35,625 nt of DNA from Actinocrinis sp035946395 (GTDB lineage: Bacteria; Actinomycetota; Actinomycetes; Streptomycetales; Catenulisporaceae): the NCBI RefSeq assembly GCF_035946395.1, contig NZ_DASYZI010000210.1, positions 1 through 35,625 on the forward strand, given 5' to 3'. Numbering within the stretch: position 1 is the stretch's first letter; every line of letters starts with the position of its first letter. A model generated the notes under the pieces. That model saw nothing but the letters and a program-made list of their open reading frames with translations. It had not been told where the DNA came from and did no database searches. Shown here piece after piece: positions 23,606 through 31,689 of the stretch. Made by a program: the position numbers and the translations under genes.

Positions 23606-25318
23606 ATGCAAACAATGAGACTCGACGCGGCGGCGGCCGCACGGCGGCGCCCGGTGGTCCTGTCCGCGCTGGCCGTGAGCGCGGTGCTGGCCGCGATCGC
23701 GGCGCTGCTGGTCGCCTTCGGCCCGCTGGCCCGCGCGGCGGGTGCGGTCGGCGCGGGCTACTGGCACACCTCCGGCAGCCAGATCCTGGACTCGAACGGC
23801 AACGTCGTACGCATCGCGGGCGTGAACTGGTACGGGTTCGAGACCCCGGACGAGATCGCGCACGGCCTGTGGGCGCAGGACTACCACGCGGTCATCAACG
23901 ACATCAAGAACCTGGGATACAACACGATCCGGATCCCGATCTCGGACCAGGCGGTCGAGACCCCGGTCGTGCCGCAGAACTTCAGCCAGTACAACACCGG
24001 CCCGATCAACACGGACCTGGTGGGCCTGAACGACCTACAGATCCTGGACAAGATCGTCAGCTACGCAGGCCAGGACGGCCTGAAGGTCATCATCGACAAC
24101 CACCGCTCCGAGGCCGGCGAGACGGCCGAGTCGAACGGGCTGTGGTACACCAGCGCGTACCCGAGCTCGGCCTGGGTCAACGACTGGTCCACCATCGCCA
24201 AGCGCTACGCGGGCAACTCCACGGTCATCGGCTTCGACCTGCGCAACGAGCCGCACACGCCGACCGGCGTCGCCTACGCCAGCGCCGCGACCTGGGGCTC
24301 CGGCGACCCGAACACCGACATCCGGCTGGCCTACGAGCAGGCGGGCAACGCGGTCCTGGCCGCCGACCCCAACGCGCTGGTCTTCTGCGAGGGCATCAGC
24401 AACTTCCCGAACTCGGCGGCCAGCGGCGGCTATGACACCACCTGGTGGGGCGGCAACCTGGAGGGGGTCACGCAGTACCCGGTCGTGCTCAGCTCCCCCG
24501 GCCACGTGGTCTACTCGGCGCACGACTACGGGCCGACCCTGTTCCAGCAGACCTGGTTCAACTCCTCGACCACGTCGGCGAGCCTGGACGCGGTGTGGAA
24601 CAAGTTCTGGGGCTACATCCCGCAGCAGAACATCGCGCCGCTGTGGGTCGGCGAGTTCGGCACCGGCAACGGCGCCACGGACGTGTCCGACTCCACCGCC
24701 GGCTCGCAGGGCCAGTGGTTCTCCTCGCTGGTCTCGTACATCAAGTCCAACAACATGAGCTGGACCTACTGGGCGCTCAACGGCGAGGACTCCTTCGCGC
24801 TGCTGGACGGCAGCTACGACCCGACCCCGGTCAGCGCGGCCAAGCAGTCGCTGCTCGCGACGATCCAGGACCCGCTCTCCGGCGCCGGAAGCACCGGCAG
24901 CGCGTCGCCCTCGACGTCGGCATCGGCGTCGAGATCCCCGTCGCCCTCCGCCTCACCGTCGGCATCCGCGTCGCCGTCCAGTTCCCCGTCGTCGGGCGGC
25001 GCCGTGTCCTGCACCGCCGCGTACTCGCTGACCAACAGCTGGGCGGGCGGCTTCCAGGGCCAGATCGTGCTGACCAACACCGGGACCTCGACCATCAACG
25101 GCTGGACGATCAACTGGACCTTCCCGGGCGACCAGAAGATCAACCAGATGTGGACCGCGTCCTACACGCAGACCGGTGAGGCGGTCGCCGCGACCAACCT
25201 GTCGTACAACTCGACGATCGCGCCCAACGCCAACGTGACGATCGGCTTCACCGGGACGTTCACGAACAGCGACGCCAACCCGACCTCCTTCACCGTCAAC
25301 GGGACCGCCTGCCACTAA
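23606..25318 (+). CDS. Secreted GH5 endo-beta-1,4-glucanase (E1-like) with CBM2
   Basis: A 570-residue exported cellulase. Residues 1-45 form a long signal sequence. The catalytic domain (about 48-425) closely follows Acidothermus cellulolyticus E1 (family GH5, subfamily 1): GYWHTSGSQILD, RIAGVNWYGFET, LGYNTIRIP, then Glu215 in RNEPH (acid/base) and Glu350 in WVGEFGTG (nucleophile). A Ser/Ala/Pro linker (about 425-465) leads to a CBM2 from Cys469 to Cys569. ATG 23606 has AAGGAG 10 nt upstream. Together with the divergent arabinofuranosidase-like enzyme and the GH74 xyloglucanase it forms a plant cell-wall degrading set, all three sharing the same type of binding module. Confidence 0.93.
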   Translation: MQTMRLDAAAAARRRPVVLSALAVSAVLAAIAALLVAFGPLARAAGAVGAGYWHTSGSQILDSNGNVVRIAGVNWYGFETPDEIAHGLWAQDYHAVINDIKNLGYNTIRIPISDQAVETPVVPQNFSQYNTGPINTDLVGLNDLQILDKIVSYAGQDGLKVIIDNHRSEAGETAESNGLWYTSAYPSSAWVNDWSTIAKRYAGNSTVIGFDLRNEPHTPTGVAYASAATWGSGDPNTDIRLAYEQAGNAVLAADPNALVFCEGISNFPNSAASGGYDTTWWGGNLEGVTQYPVVLSSPGHVVYSAHDYGPTLFQQTWFNSSTTSASLDAVWNKFWGYIPQQNIAPLWVGEFGTGNGATDVSDSTAGSQGQWFSSLVSYIKSNNMSWTYWALNGEDSFALLDGSYDPTPVSAAKQSLLATIQDPLSGAGSTGSASPSTSASASRSPSPSASPSASASPSSSPSSGGAVSCTAAYSLTNSWAGGFQGQIVLTNTGTSTINGWTINWTFPGDQKINQMWTASYTQTGEAVAATNLSYNSTIAPNANVTIGFTGTFTNSDANPTSFTVNGTACH

Positions 25319-25339
25319 GCGATCCACCGCCCCCTCCAC

Positions 25340-25376
25340 CGTGCCCCGGCCGACACCGATAGTCGGCCGGGGCACG
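25340..25376 (+). terminator. Terminator after the GH5 gene
   Basis: A perfect 15-bp stem (25340-25354 with 25362-25376) and a 7-nt loop, starting 21 nt after the endoglucanase stop. Confidence 0.8.
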
Positions 25377-25413
25377 GCTCTCTCATCTCGACCGCGCCGC
25401 CACCTCAGCCGTC

Positions 25414-25427
25414 TAAGATCATCCCCG
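25414..25427 (+). promoter_or_regulatory. Leaderless promoter -10 element of gluconokinase
   Basis: TAAGAT at 25414-25419 lies 7 nt before the GTG start at 25427 and no ribosome binding site is present, so transcription should begin at or next to the start codon. No convincing -35 was found. Confidence 0.5.
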
Positions 25428-25984
25428 TGACAACGCAGACCCCGTCCACGCCTCCAGCGACACCGGCCGACCCGCCATGCATCCTGCTCGTCACCGGCGT
25501 ATCCGGCAGCGGAAAGAGCACGGTCGGCGCGTTGCTCGCGCGGCGGCTGGGTTGGGCGTACGCGGAGGCCGACGACTTCCACCCCGAGGAGAACCTGGCG
25601 AAGATGGTCGCCGGCCAGCCCCTCGACGACGCCGACCGGCGTCCCTGGCTGGCCGGCATCGGCGCCTGGATAGACGCGGCGAGCGCGGACGGCCGGCCCG
25701 CGGTGGTCAGCTGCTCGGCGCTCAAGCGCGCCTACCGCGACCAGCTACGCGCCGGCCGTCCGAACGTGCGACTGATCTACCTGGACGTCGACCGCCGGAT
25801 CATCGGCGCGCGCCTGGCCGCGAGGCGTGACCACTTCTTCCCGGCGAAGCTGCTGGACAGCCAGTTCGCGGACCTGGAACCGCCTGCCGACGACGAGCGC
25901 CCACACCGCGTCCGGATCACCGTGGACAGTCAGGCGGAGCAGATCGCCGAGGACCTGGCCGCGTCCATGCTCTGCGACGATTAG
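25427..25984 (+). CDS. gntK: Gluconokinase
   Basis: A 185-residue cytoplasmic kinase that phosphorylates D-gluconate to 6-phosphogluconate with ATP, feeding the pentose phosphate or Entner-Doudoroff routes. Family features: P-loop GVSGSGKST (residues 24-32), AEADDFHPEENLAKM, GQPLDDADRRPWL, VVSCSALKRAYRDQLR, and HFFPAKLLDSQFADLEPP. Length is normal for bacterial GntK after an extra 17-residue Pro/Thr-rich start. The gene is alone, with no gluconate permease or dehydrogenase beside it. Confidence 0.92.
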   Translation: MTTQTPSTPPATPADPPCILLVTGVSGSGKSTVGALLARRLGWAYAEADDFHPEENLAKMVAGQPLDDADRRPWLAGIGAWIDAASADGRPAVVSCSALKRAYRDQLRAGRPNVRLIYLDVDRRIIGARLAARRDHFFPAKLLDSQFADLEPPADDERPHRVRITVDSQAEQIAEDLAASMLCDD

Positions 25985-26097
25985 CGCGATCTCGTGACAA
26001 TGGCGCGACTACGCTCCCGATGTCAGTGCCGAGAGCGAGAATGTCCGCGCACCCACAATCCAGTCGCCCGATCCGCCCCGCCCCCGGAGAGTCCGCC

Positions 26098-26895
26098 GTG
26101 ATCACAGTTTCCACCGCCAACGTCAACGGCATCCGCGCCGCGTCCCGCAAAGGCTTCGACCGCTGGCTCGCGCAGAGCGCCGCGGACGTCGTCTGCCTCC
26201 AAGAGGTGCGCGCCGAACCGAAGGAGATCCCCGCCGAACTGCGCGAACCCGAAGGCTGGCACGTGCTGTTCGCCCCGTCCAGCGCCAAGGGCCGCTCCGG
26301 CGTGGCGATCTACAGCCGCACCGAGCCCCGGGAAGTACGCATCGGCTTCTCCTCCGCCGAGTTCGACACCTCGGGCCGGTACGCCGAGATCGACCTGCCG
26401 ACCGTGACCGTGGCCAGCCTCTACCTGCCCTCCGGCGAGGTCGAGACCGAGCGACAGGTCGAGAAGGAGCGGTTCATGGCCGAGTTCCTCGACTACCTCA
26501 AGGCGGCCAGGTCCCGCGCCGAGGCACAAGGCCGCGAACTCGTGGTCTGCGGCGACTGGAACATCGCGCACCGCGAGGCGGACCTGAAGAACTGGAAGAC
26601 CAACCAGAACGCCTCCGGCTTCCTGCCGCACGAGCGCGCGTGGCTCTCGCGGGTCTTCGACGAGGCCGGTTACGTGGACGTGCTGCGCGCCCTGCACCCC
26701 GAGGGCCCCGGCCCCTACTCGTGGTGGTCGTACCGCGGCCGCGCCTTCGACAACGACGCCGGCTGGCGCATCGACTACCAGATCGCCACCCCCGGCCTGG
26801 CCAAGCTGGCGACCAGCGCCGTCGTCGAACGCGCCGTCGACCACCCGTCTCGGTGGAGCGACCACGCCCCGGTGACCGTCACGTACGAAGCCTGA
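26098..26895 (+). CDS. xthA: Exodeoxyribonuclease III
   Basis: A 265-residue member of the exonuclease III/AP endonuclease family, cutting DNA at abasic sites in base-excision repair. Conserved residues: Asn8 in TANVNGIR, Glu36 in LQEVR, Asp153 and Asn155 in GDWNIAH, then LKNWK, WRIDYQ (from Trp223), and the catalytic Asp255-His256 in WSDHAPV. The GTG at 26098 is preferred (GGAGAG 6 nt upstream, protein starts directly with the first strand); an ATG 78 nt earlier would add a non-conserved tail. The last 132 bp recur three times downstream. The gene looks intact and functional, and it forms the left border of an accessory array. Confidence 0.92.
   Translation: MITVSTANVNGIRAASRKGFDRWLAQSAADVVCLQEVRAEPKEIPAELREPEGWHVLFAPSSAKGRSGVAIYSRTEPREVRIGFSSAEFDTSGRYAEIDLPTVTVASLYLPSGEVETERQVEKERFMAEFLDYLKAARSRAEAQGRELVVCGDWNIAHREADLKNWKTNQNASGFLPHERAWLSRVFDEAGYVDVLRALHPEGPGPYSWWSYRGRAFDNDAGWRIDYQIATPGLAKLATSAVVERAVDHPSRWSDHAPVTVTYEA
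26764..26895 (+). repeat. xthA tail copy 1 (native, within intact gene)
   Basis: The last 43 codons and stop of xthA, from the Trp codon of WRIDYQ to TGA. It differs from copy 4 at only four of 132 positions. It ends TACGAAGCCTGACCGC, a boundary type shared with copy 4 and different from copies 2 and 3. Confidence 0.9.
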
Positions 26896-26923
26896 CCGCT
26901 CGCCGCTTCTCGGATGCGCGCTG

Positions 26924-27216
26924 CTACGCAGGTTGCGCCAGCGGCAGCCCGGCGGCGGCGGCCACACGCGCCAATGTTCTGTCGTAGGTGATGAAATCGG
27001 TCAACGTATTACCGACTTCCCGTGCGCAGATCAGGTGGATCGCATCCAACGAGCCGACGTGAGGGCCGTCCCCGTACACCGCGGCGGCGGCGAACACTTC
27101 CCGGTCCAAGACCTGACACCTGAGCATCTGCTCCCGGCGAGGTACGTCTCAAGCACGGGCGTCTCTTTCTCGGCGAGGACCAGCTTCACCATAGCGCACG
27201 AATCTGGATAGATCAC
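26924..27216 (-). pseudogene. Decayed PIN-domain (VapC-like) toxin gene
   Basis: Remnant of a paralogue of the intact PIN gene at 31690-32124. The start region still reads VIYPDSCAMVKLVLAEKETP from a GTG at 27216, and the end reads HVGSLDAIHLICAREVG through to LPLAQPA. Compared with the intact copy, about 135 bp of the middle are missing (around 27112) and a further deletion of about 7 bp nearby shifts the frame, so no full PIN domain can be made. An internal start could give the C-terminal 67 residues, but that part lacks two of the four acidic residues. The sequence directly follows xthA, as the intact copy follows tail copy 4. Confidence 0.85.
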
Positions 27217-27339
27217 GTTCGCTCGCGCATCGACTCGAGAATCTCCGCCAAAGTGGACTCTCCGGACACGGCCGACGGCAAGGGGCTGCCATGGCTCCAG
27301 ATCATCGCGTCGGTGCCCTCGCACGCCGGTCGAGGCAGT
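27213..27339 (-). pseudogene. Remnant of Phd-like antitoxin gene (C-terminal part)
   Basis: The last ~25 codons (SGESTLAEILESMRERT, stop overlapping the toxin GTG) match the end of the intact antitoxin at 32121-32471 (PGESTLTEILEAMRAQERT). Upstream similarity fades near 27330, where tail copy 2 begins, so the N-terminal DNA-binding part has been lost. Confidence 0.75.
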
Positions 27340-27490
27340 TTGTCAATCCGATTCGATCTGCTGGCGCATCGACTGCCGGATCGCCACCCTGGCGTGGCCA
27401 AACACGCGGCCAGCACCATCATCGAACGCCCCCCACGCACGCCGAGCGCCAGTCGAACCACGCCCGGTACCAGTGGCATTCGACGTGTGA
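27340..27490 (+). repeat. xthA tail copy 2 (decayed)
   Basis: Begins TTGTCAATCCG, then matches the xthA tail from TGGCGCATCGACT onward, with frame-disrupting changes, and ends TTCGACGTGTGATCA. The ending is shared with copy 3 and not with copies 1 and 4. The C-terminal catalytic Asp-His codons are no longer in frame. The 100 nt between this copy and the DUF262 gene hold no site I can name. Confidence 0.85.
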
Positions 27491-27592
27491 TCAGATTGTT
27501 CCGCTGAACACCACTCGCGTCGAATCCATTTCCTGCTTGCCGTCCAAGATCGGCTGTGCAAACCTGATGCCGACGTCACTGGAAGGCGGAAC

Positions 27593-29299
27593 ATGACCAA
27601 GCCCGGGCCGGACACCCAGCCGAGCGCCATCACCTATGAGCTCGATGATCTGGTCACGCTCGCATGGAACGGCCGCGTCCGCGTTCCCCACTTCCAGCGG
27701 GATTTCAGGTGGGGCACCGAGGATATCCTGCGCCTCTTTGACAGTATCGTCAAAGGGTATCCGATCGGCAGTCTGCTGATCTGGGTTCGCCAGTCCGCGA
27801 AAGAACGCGTCACTCTCGGCGCCCTGAGCCTGGAAGCGCCAGAAGGTGGTGACGCGTTTTGGATTGTGGACGGTCAGCAGCGCGTCACCAGCCTGGCGAA
27901 CGCTCTTCACGCAGACGGAGCTCTGAACTCCACCTTTTCGATTCATTACGATCTCGAAGCACGAGAATTCGTTCCGAGCCCGAAACTGCCGGAGCCGCAT
28001 CTCATTCCTATGCCTGTGCTCTTTGATCTGGAGAAGCTGGTGGAGTGGATGGCGGCCACGAAGCCAACGGAGAGCCAGTCCCTCGAAGCTCGGCGCGTCA
28101 TGAAACTGCTACGCCAATTCAAGATTCCGGCAACACTCGTCCGACAGGAAGACGAGGGAACTCTCACCGTCATCTTCGACCGGATGAACAACTATGGAAA
28201 GCGACTGAGCAGGGCAGAGATCTTTTCGGCGCTGTTCGCTGGCCCCGAGGAAGGCGCGCGAAACCGCCTGTCGCTTCCGCGAATCGCGGAGCGCGTCGCA
28301 GCACAAACCGGGTTTGGGGCCATCGACACCAACACTGTGCTCCACGCTGTCCTTGCGCGCCGCGGCCCAGATCCTTCGCGAGACATCCGGTCCGAGTTTG
28401 ATGACAAGATACGCCGCAGCGACCCAGAATTTCCCGGCGAGGATCAGGAGACAGCCTTTGCTGAAGGCGAGAAGGCTTTGACGCGAGCGGTCGAGTTCCT
28501 TCAGCAGGTTGCCGGAGTTCCTCACCTGTCGCTCGTTGCCTATAAGGCGCCACTTGTCGTTCTCGCCCGATTTTTCGCTCATTTCCCAGACCCGCAGCCG
28601 CGTAATCTCCAGTTGCTGCGTCGGGCCTACTGGCGTGTCGCCGCGAGCGGGCCTGTCGTATTCAAGGGTAGCTTTAGCGCGATGAGTCGAACCCTATGCG
28701 CCCTCATCGTGCCAGGAGACGAACCAGGCTCGGTCGACGGGCTGGTAAAGTCCATGGAAGCCGCAGGAGGACCCACGTTACCTAATCCTGCCCGCTTCCG
28801 GACGAACGAGGCCACGGGGAAAATCATCCTGTGCTCATGGTGGGACCTGCACCCCAGGTCCGCCTCCACCGGTGCCGCCTTCGGCGCCCGCGAACTCTCA
28901 AACCTCCTCGCCGACGAGACCACAGCCGCCCTCGCGGTTCGCCAGATCTACTCCAGCAAACTGGGCGGAACCAAGCAGTTGTGGGCCGCCAACCGCGTGT
29001 TCGTACCAAGCCAGACAGACTCAGCCGACACACTTCTCGAGACCCTCAGCCAGCAGCCGATAGACCTCGACGACGCGACTTGGGACGCCGTACTCGCGTC
29101 GCACTGTATGGATCGGGAAACTGCCGACCATCTGGCGGCGGGACGCCGCGACGAATTTCTTGACGTCCGTCAAGCGAGAGTCGCTTCGAACCTCCACGAC
29201 TTCCTCGCCAAGATGGCAGAGTGGAAGTTCGAGGACACCCCTGCCCTCGATTCGCTCGACCTTGACGAACTGGACGAATTCGCTGATGGCGTTGAGTGA
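27593..29299 (+). CDS. DUF262 (GmrSD N-terminal-like) protein
   Basis: A 568-residue cytoplasmic protein with an N-terminal DUF262 domain: VPHFQRDFRW (31-40), LFDSIVKGYPIGSLLIW (48-64), IVDGQQR (91-97) and, later, FDRMNNYGKRLSRAEIF. DUF262 is the ParB/sulfiredoxin-like nucleotide-binding domain of GmrSD-type modification-dependent nucleases and several phage-defence proteins. The usual DUF1524 HNH nuclease partner is not evident in the C-terminal half (300-568), which I do not recognise. ATG 27593 follows GGAAGG by 6 nt. The gene overlaps the next, a HipA-like kinase, by 14 nt, so the two are made together. Composition is less GC-extreme than the flanks, suggesting acquisition. Function is inferred to be defence or stress related. 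Confidence 0.82.
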   Translation: MTKPGPDTQPSAITYELDDLVTLAWNGRVRVPHFQRDFRWGTEDILRLFDSIVKGYPIGSLLIWVRQSAKERVTLGALSLEAPEGGDAFWIVDGQQRVTSLANALHADGALNSTFSIHYDLEAREFVPSPKLPEPHLIPMPVLFDLEKLVEWMAATKPTESQSLEARRVMKLLRQFKIPATLVRQEDEGTLTVIFDRMNNYGKRLSRAEIFSALFAGPEEGARNRLSLPRIAERVAAQTGFGAIDTNTVLHAVLARRGPDPSRDIRSEFDDKIRRSDPEFPGEDQETAFAEGEKALTRAVEFLQQVAGVPHLSLVAYKAPLVVLARFFAHFPDPQPRNLQLLRRAYWRVAASGPVVFKGSFSAMSRTLCALIVPGDEPGSVDGLVKSMEAAGGPTLPNPARFRTNEATGKIILCSWWDLHPRSASTGAAFGARELSNLLADETTAALAVRQIYSSKLGGTKQLWAANRVFVPSQTDSADTLLETLSQQPIDLDDATWDAVLASHCMDRETADHLAAGRRDEFLDVRQARVASNLHDFLAKMAEWKFEDTPALDSLDLDELDEFADGVE

Positions 29300-30545
29300 G
29301 AAGTACTTCGCAGTTCTCCTGCATGGCCGACGGATCGGAACACTCCGCCAGCGGGGCGACTATACACAGTTCGGTTTCAACGAAGGTTACTTGGCCGACC
29401 CGGCGCGCCCGATCCTTGGCCTGCGTTTCGAGGAGAACCTCCGCAAGCCATACGCATCGGCTCTGCGACTGCCGCGATGGTTCTCCAACTTGTTGCCTGA
29501 AGGGCCGTTGCGCGAGTGGATCGCAGCAGACCGGAAGGTCGCTCTCGACCGCGAAATGGAACTGCTTGTGCAGGTTGGGCGCGATCTACCCGGTGCCATC
29601 CAGGTTATCGGAGCCGAAGGTCCCGACGAGCACGACGACTGGCACGATAGCGGTGGGCCAGTTGATCCCGGCACAGCTCAGGTAACGAACAACACATCAC
29701 CATGGCGGTTCTCCCTCGCGGGTGTCGCACTCAAGTTCTCAATGCTGGCGCATGGGGACAGGCTCACTGTTCCCGCTGTAGGTGAGCATGGCGATTGGCT
29801 CGTCAAGTTTCCGGATTATCGGTTTCCGGACGTACCACGCAACGAGTTCACGATGATGTCGCTCGCTCGAAGCACCGGAATCGAGGTTCCTGAGATCCGC
29901 CTTGTCCATCGAGACGAGTTGGAGGGGCTCCCATCGCGCATGTGGCCGAACACAGAAGAGTGGGCCTACGCGGTGCGTCGCTTCGACCGGCGCATGGACG
30001 AAAGTCGAAGCGCGGTTCACATCGAGGATTTCGCTCAGGTGCGCGACAAGTACCCGCAAGCCAAGTACGAGGGCACCTTTGAGACCGTCGCGGCCCTCGC
30101 ATATCGGGGTAGAGACCTCAGGGCATTGCGGGAGGTTGCGCGGAGGCTCGCATTTTCTGTCATGATCGGTAACGGGGACGCGCATCTCAAGAACTGGTCG
30201 CTCATTTATCCAGATAGGCGCATCCCGACACTTTCTCCAGCATATGATTTGGTATCGACAACTCAGTATCGTGACGCCGCAGATGATATGGAGGACCTGG
30301 GCCTCAGGTTCTGTGGTACGAAGAACTTCGAAGCTGTCCGGTACTCCTCGTTCACCCAGCTCGAGACACGCCTTGATCGACGCTTTGGCAAGATCGGTGG
30401 CGGGCTCGAAGACGTTGCGGCGCAAACCGCTCGAGCCGTGGTAGATGCCTGGCCGGAGCACCGTGATCATCTGTCCGGCAATCGGGAGCTGGTCACAGGC
30501 ATCTCCGACTGGATCACAGAACGCTTCAAATCCATGGGGTCGTGA
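29286..30545 (+). CDS. HipA-like serine/threonine kinase
   Basis: A 419-residue HipA-family kinase. The N-terminal subdomain begins EKYFAVLLHGRRIGTL; the kinase core has SLAGVALKFSML (Lys150), WLVKFP, YAVRRFDR, the catalytic loop GNGDAHLKNWS (Asp298, Asn303) and LSPAYDLV (Asp321, the DFG-like Asp). HipA toxins phosphorylate aminoacyl-tRNA synthetases and arrest growth; HipB, a small helix-turn-helix antitoxin, normally sits directly upstream. No HipB is present here; its place is taken by the DUF262 gene, which overlaps by 14 nt. All kinase residues look intact, so an active enzyme needs another form of control. ATG 29286 is the first start matching the conserved N-terminus. Tail copy 3 follows 50 nt after the stop. 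Confidence 0.87.
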   Translation: MALSEKYFAVLLHGRRIGTLRQRGDYTQFGFNEGYLADPARPILGLRFEENLRKPYASALRLPRWFSNLLPEGPLREWIAADRKVALDREMELLVQVGRDLPGAIQVIGAEGPDEHDDWHDSGGPVDPGTAQVTNNTSPWRFSLAGVALKFSMLAHGDRLTVPAVGEHGDWLVKFPDYRFPDVPRNEFTMMSLARSTGIEVPEIRLVHRDELEGLPSRMWPNTEEWAYAVRRFDRRMDESRSAVHIEDFAQVRDKYPQAKYEGTFETVAALAYRGRDLRALREVARRLAFSVMIGNGDAHLKNWSLIYPDRRIPTLSPAYDLVSTTQYRDAADDMEDLGLRFCGTKNFEAVRYSSFTQLETRLDRRFGKIGGGLEDVAAQTARAVVDAWPEHRDHLSGNRELVTGISDWITERFKSMGS

Positions 30546-30594
30546 CGCACGATCAGGGAGCTCGACGGCGGCAGTGGCTCACGGCGCTGTGCCG

Positions 30595-30748
30595 TTGTCA
30601 ATCCGAGTCGATCCGCTGGCGTATCGACTACCAGATCGCCACCCCCGGCCTGGCCCAGCGCGCCACCAGCGCCCGCATCGAGCGCCCGACCGCGCACGAG
30701 CAGCGCTGGTCCGACCACGCCCCGGTCACGGTCACGTTCGACGTGTGA
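30595..30748 (+). repeat. xthA tail copy 3
   Basis: Begins TTGTCAATCCGAGTCGATCC and continues with an intact, in-frame version of the xthA C-terminus (WRIDYQIATPGL to WSDHAPVTVTFDV, stop). It differs from the native tail at many codons, so it came from another xthA allele or species. It retains the catalytic Asp-His codons but has no upstream gene body. Confidence 0.92.
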
Positions 30749-30778
30749 TCAAGTGCTGCGCCTCACCCTGAGACGAGG

Positions 30779-30788
30779 TACCATGGTA
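30779..30788. promoter_or_regulatory. Palindrome upstream of the VapB gene
   Basis: TACCATGGTA is a perfect 10-bp palindrome 28 nt before the antitoxin start. VapB-VapC complexes commonly repress their own operon through such sites, so this is a candidate autoregulatory operator. Confidence 0.4.
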
Positions 30789-30816
30789 TCGATCAGTGGT
30801 AGAAAGGTGGAGACCC

Positions 30817-31071
30817 ATGAGCCTCAATATCAAGAACGAGGAGACACACCATCTGGTCCTAGAGCTCGCACGCCTGACTGGCGAAAGCCAGACGACGGCG
30901 GTCACCGTGGCGGTTCGAGAGCGACTGGACCGCGTTCGCGCAGTGCACAGCGCGAGTTTGGCCGAGCGGCTGCTCGCCATAGGAGAGGATACGGCGAGGC
31001 GACTGAGCGAGCCGTTCCGATCCGCCGAACACGGCGATCTGCTCTACGACGAGAACGGGCTGCCCGCGTGA
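30817..31071 (+). CDS. VapB-type antitoxin (Rv0623-like family)
   Basis: An 84-residue protein of the Rv0623/PSK antitoxin family: MSLNIKNEETHHLVLELARLTGESQTTAV at the N-terminus is the ribbon-helix-helix-like DNA-binding part, and the acidic C-terminal end would wrap the toxin. ATG 30817 has AAGGTGGAG upstream. The stop overlaps the toxin start (GTGA), the standard toxin-antitoxin layout. Confidence 0.88.
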   Translation: MSLNIKNEETHHLVLELARLTGESQTTAVTVAVRERLDRVRAVHSASLAERLLAIGEDTARRLSEPFRSAEHGDLLYDENGLPA

Positions 31072-31466
31072 TCATCGACACGTCTGCCGTCATTGCGATC
31101 CTCCGAGCCGAGCCCGACGCGGCCGTGTTCGCAGAGGCGATCGAAGCGGCGACCATCCGCAGAATGTCTGCTGCCAACCTCCTGGAAGCCGCGATCGTCA
31201 TCGACAGCAGTCGGGATCCGGTGGCTAGTCGGAGATTCGACGAACTCGTCCAGGCCGCACACATCCGCGTCGAGCCGGTCACCGAGGAACAGGCCCGCAT
31301 CGCTCGAGAGGCCTATCGCGACTTCGGCAAGGGCAGCGGGCACCCGGCCGGGCTCAACTTCGGCGGCTGCCTGGCATACGCCCTCGCGAAGAACATGAAC
31401 GAGCCGCTGCTCTTCAAAGGCAAGGACTTCATCCACACGGACATCGCATCGGCCGTCACTCCGTGA
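31068..31466 (+). CDS. VapC-type PIN ribonuclease toxin, catalytic Asp replaced
   Basis: A 132-residue PIN-domain protein, partner of the VapB encoded just before it. Family features: MIIDTSAVIAIL (Asp4), LLEAAIVID (Glu40), LNFGGCLAYALAK (96-108), FKGKDF (Asp120). In this toxin family the third segment normally reads LNFGDCFAYALA, and the Asp binds the catalytic metal; here codon 100 is Gly. That change should weaken or abolish tRNA/RNA cleavage. The rest of the frame is intact and the antitoxin is normal, so the pair may persist as a regulator or be an early stage of decay. The GTG start at 31068 overlaps the antitoxin stop. Confidence 0.85.
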   Translation: MIIDTSAVIAILRAEPDAAVFAEAIEAATIRRMSAANLLEAAIVIDSSRDPVASRRFDELVQAAHIRVEPVTEEQARIAREAYRDFGKGSGHPAGLNFGGCLAYALAKNMNEPLLFKGKDFIHTDIASAVTP

Positions 31467-31507
31467 GGCAACTGATCACACCACACACAGACACCGTCCC
31501 TCACACA

Positions 31508-31661
31508 TTGTGAATCCGCGTCGATCCGATGGCGCATCGACTACCAGATCGCCACCCCCGGCCTGGCCAAGCTGGCGACCAGTGCCGTCGTCGAACGCGC
31601 CGTCGACCACCCGTCGCGGTGGAGCGACCACGCCCCGGTGACGGTCGCGTACGAAGCCTGA
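31508..31661 (+). repeat. xthA tail copy 4
   Basis: Begins TTGTGAATCCGCGTCGATCC and then matches the native xthA tail at 128 of 132 positions, ending in the same stop and the same downstream sequence (CTGACCGC, then the PIN gene end). Copy 4 plus the toxin-antitoxin pair to about 32210 is a direct duplicate of the region from 26764 to about 27330. Confidence 0.93.
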
Positions 31662-31689
31662 CCGCGCGCGGCTTCCGGGAAGCGCGGTA

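Noticed and set aside
27213..27479. Minus-strand frame of 88 codons spanning the antitoxin remnant and tail copy 2
   Set aside because: Only its last ~25 codons match the antitoxin; the rest reads antisense through the xthA tail.
27217..27592. HipB-like antitoxin gene upstream of the DUF262-HipA pair
   Set aside because: The stretch consists of the antitoxin remnant, xthA tail copy 2 and 100 nt without a helix-turn-helix frame.
30618..30748. Independent small gene encoding the exonuclease C-terminus (copy 3)
   Set aside because: It lacks the N-terminal two thirds of the nuclease, has no start signal, and matches the other tails; it is a displaced gene end.
26764..31661. Integron with attC sites
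   Set aside because: The repeats are coding sequence of the xthA C-terminus rather than imperfect folded sites, and no IntI-like gene is present.
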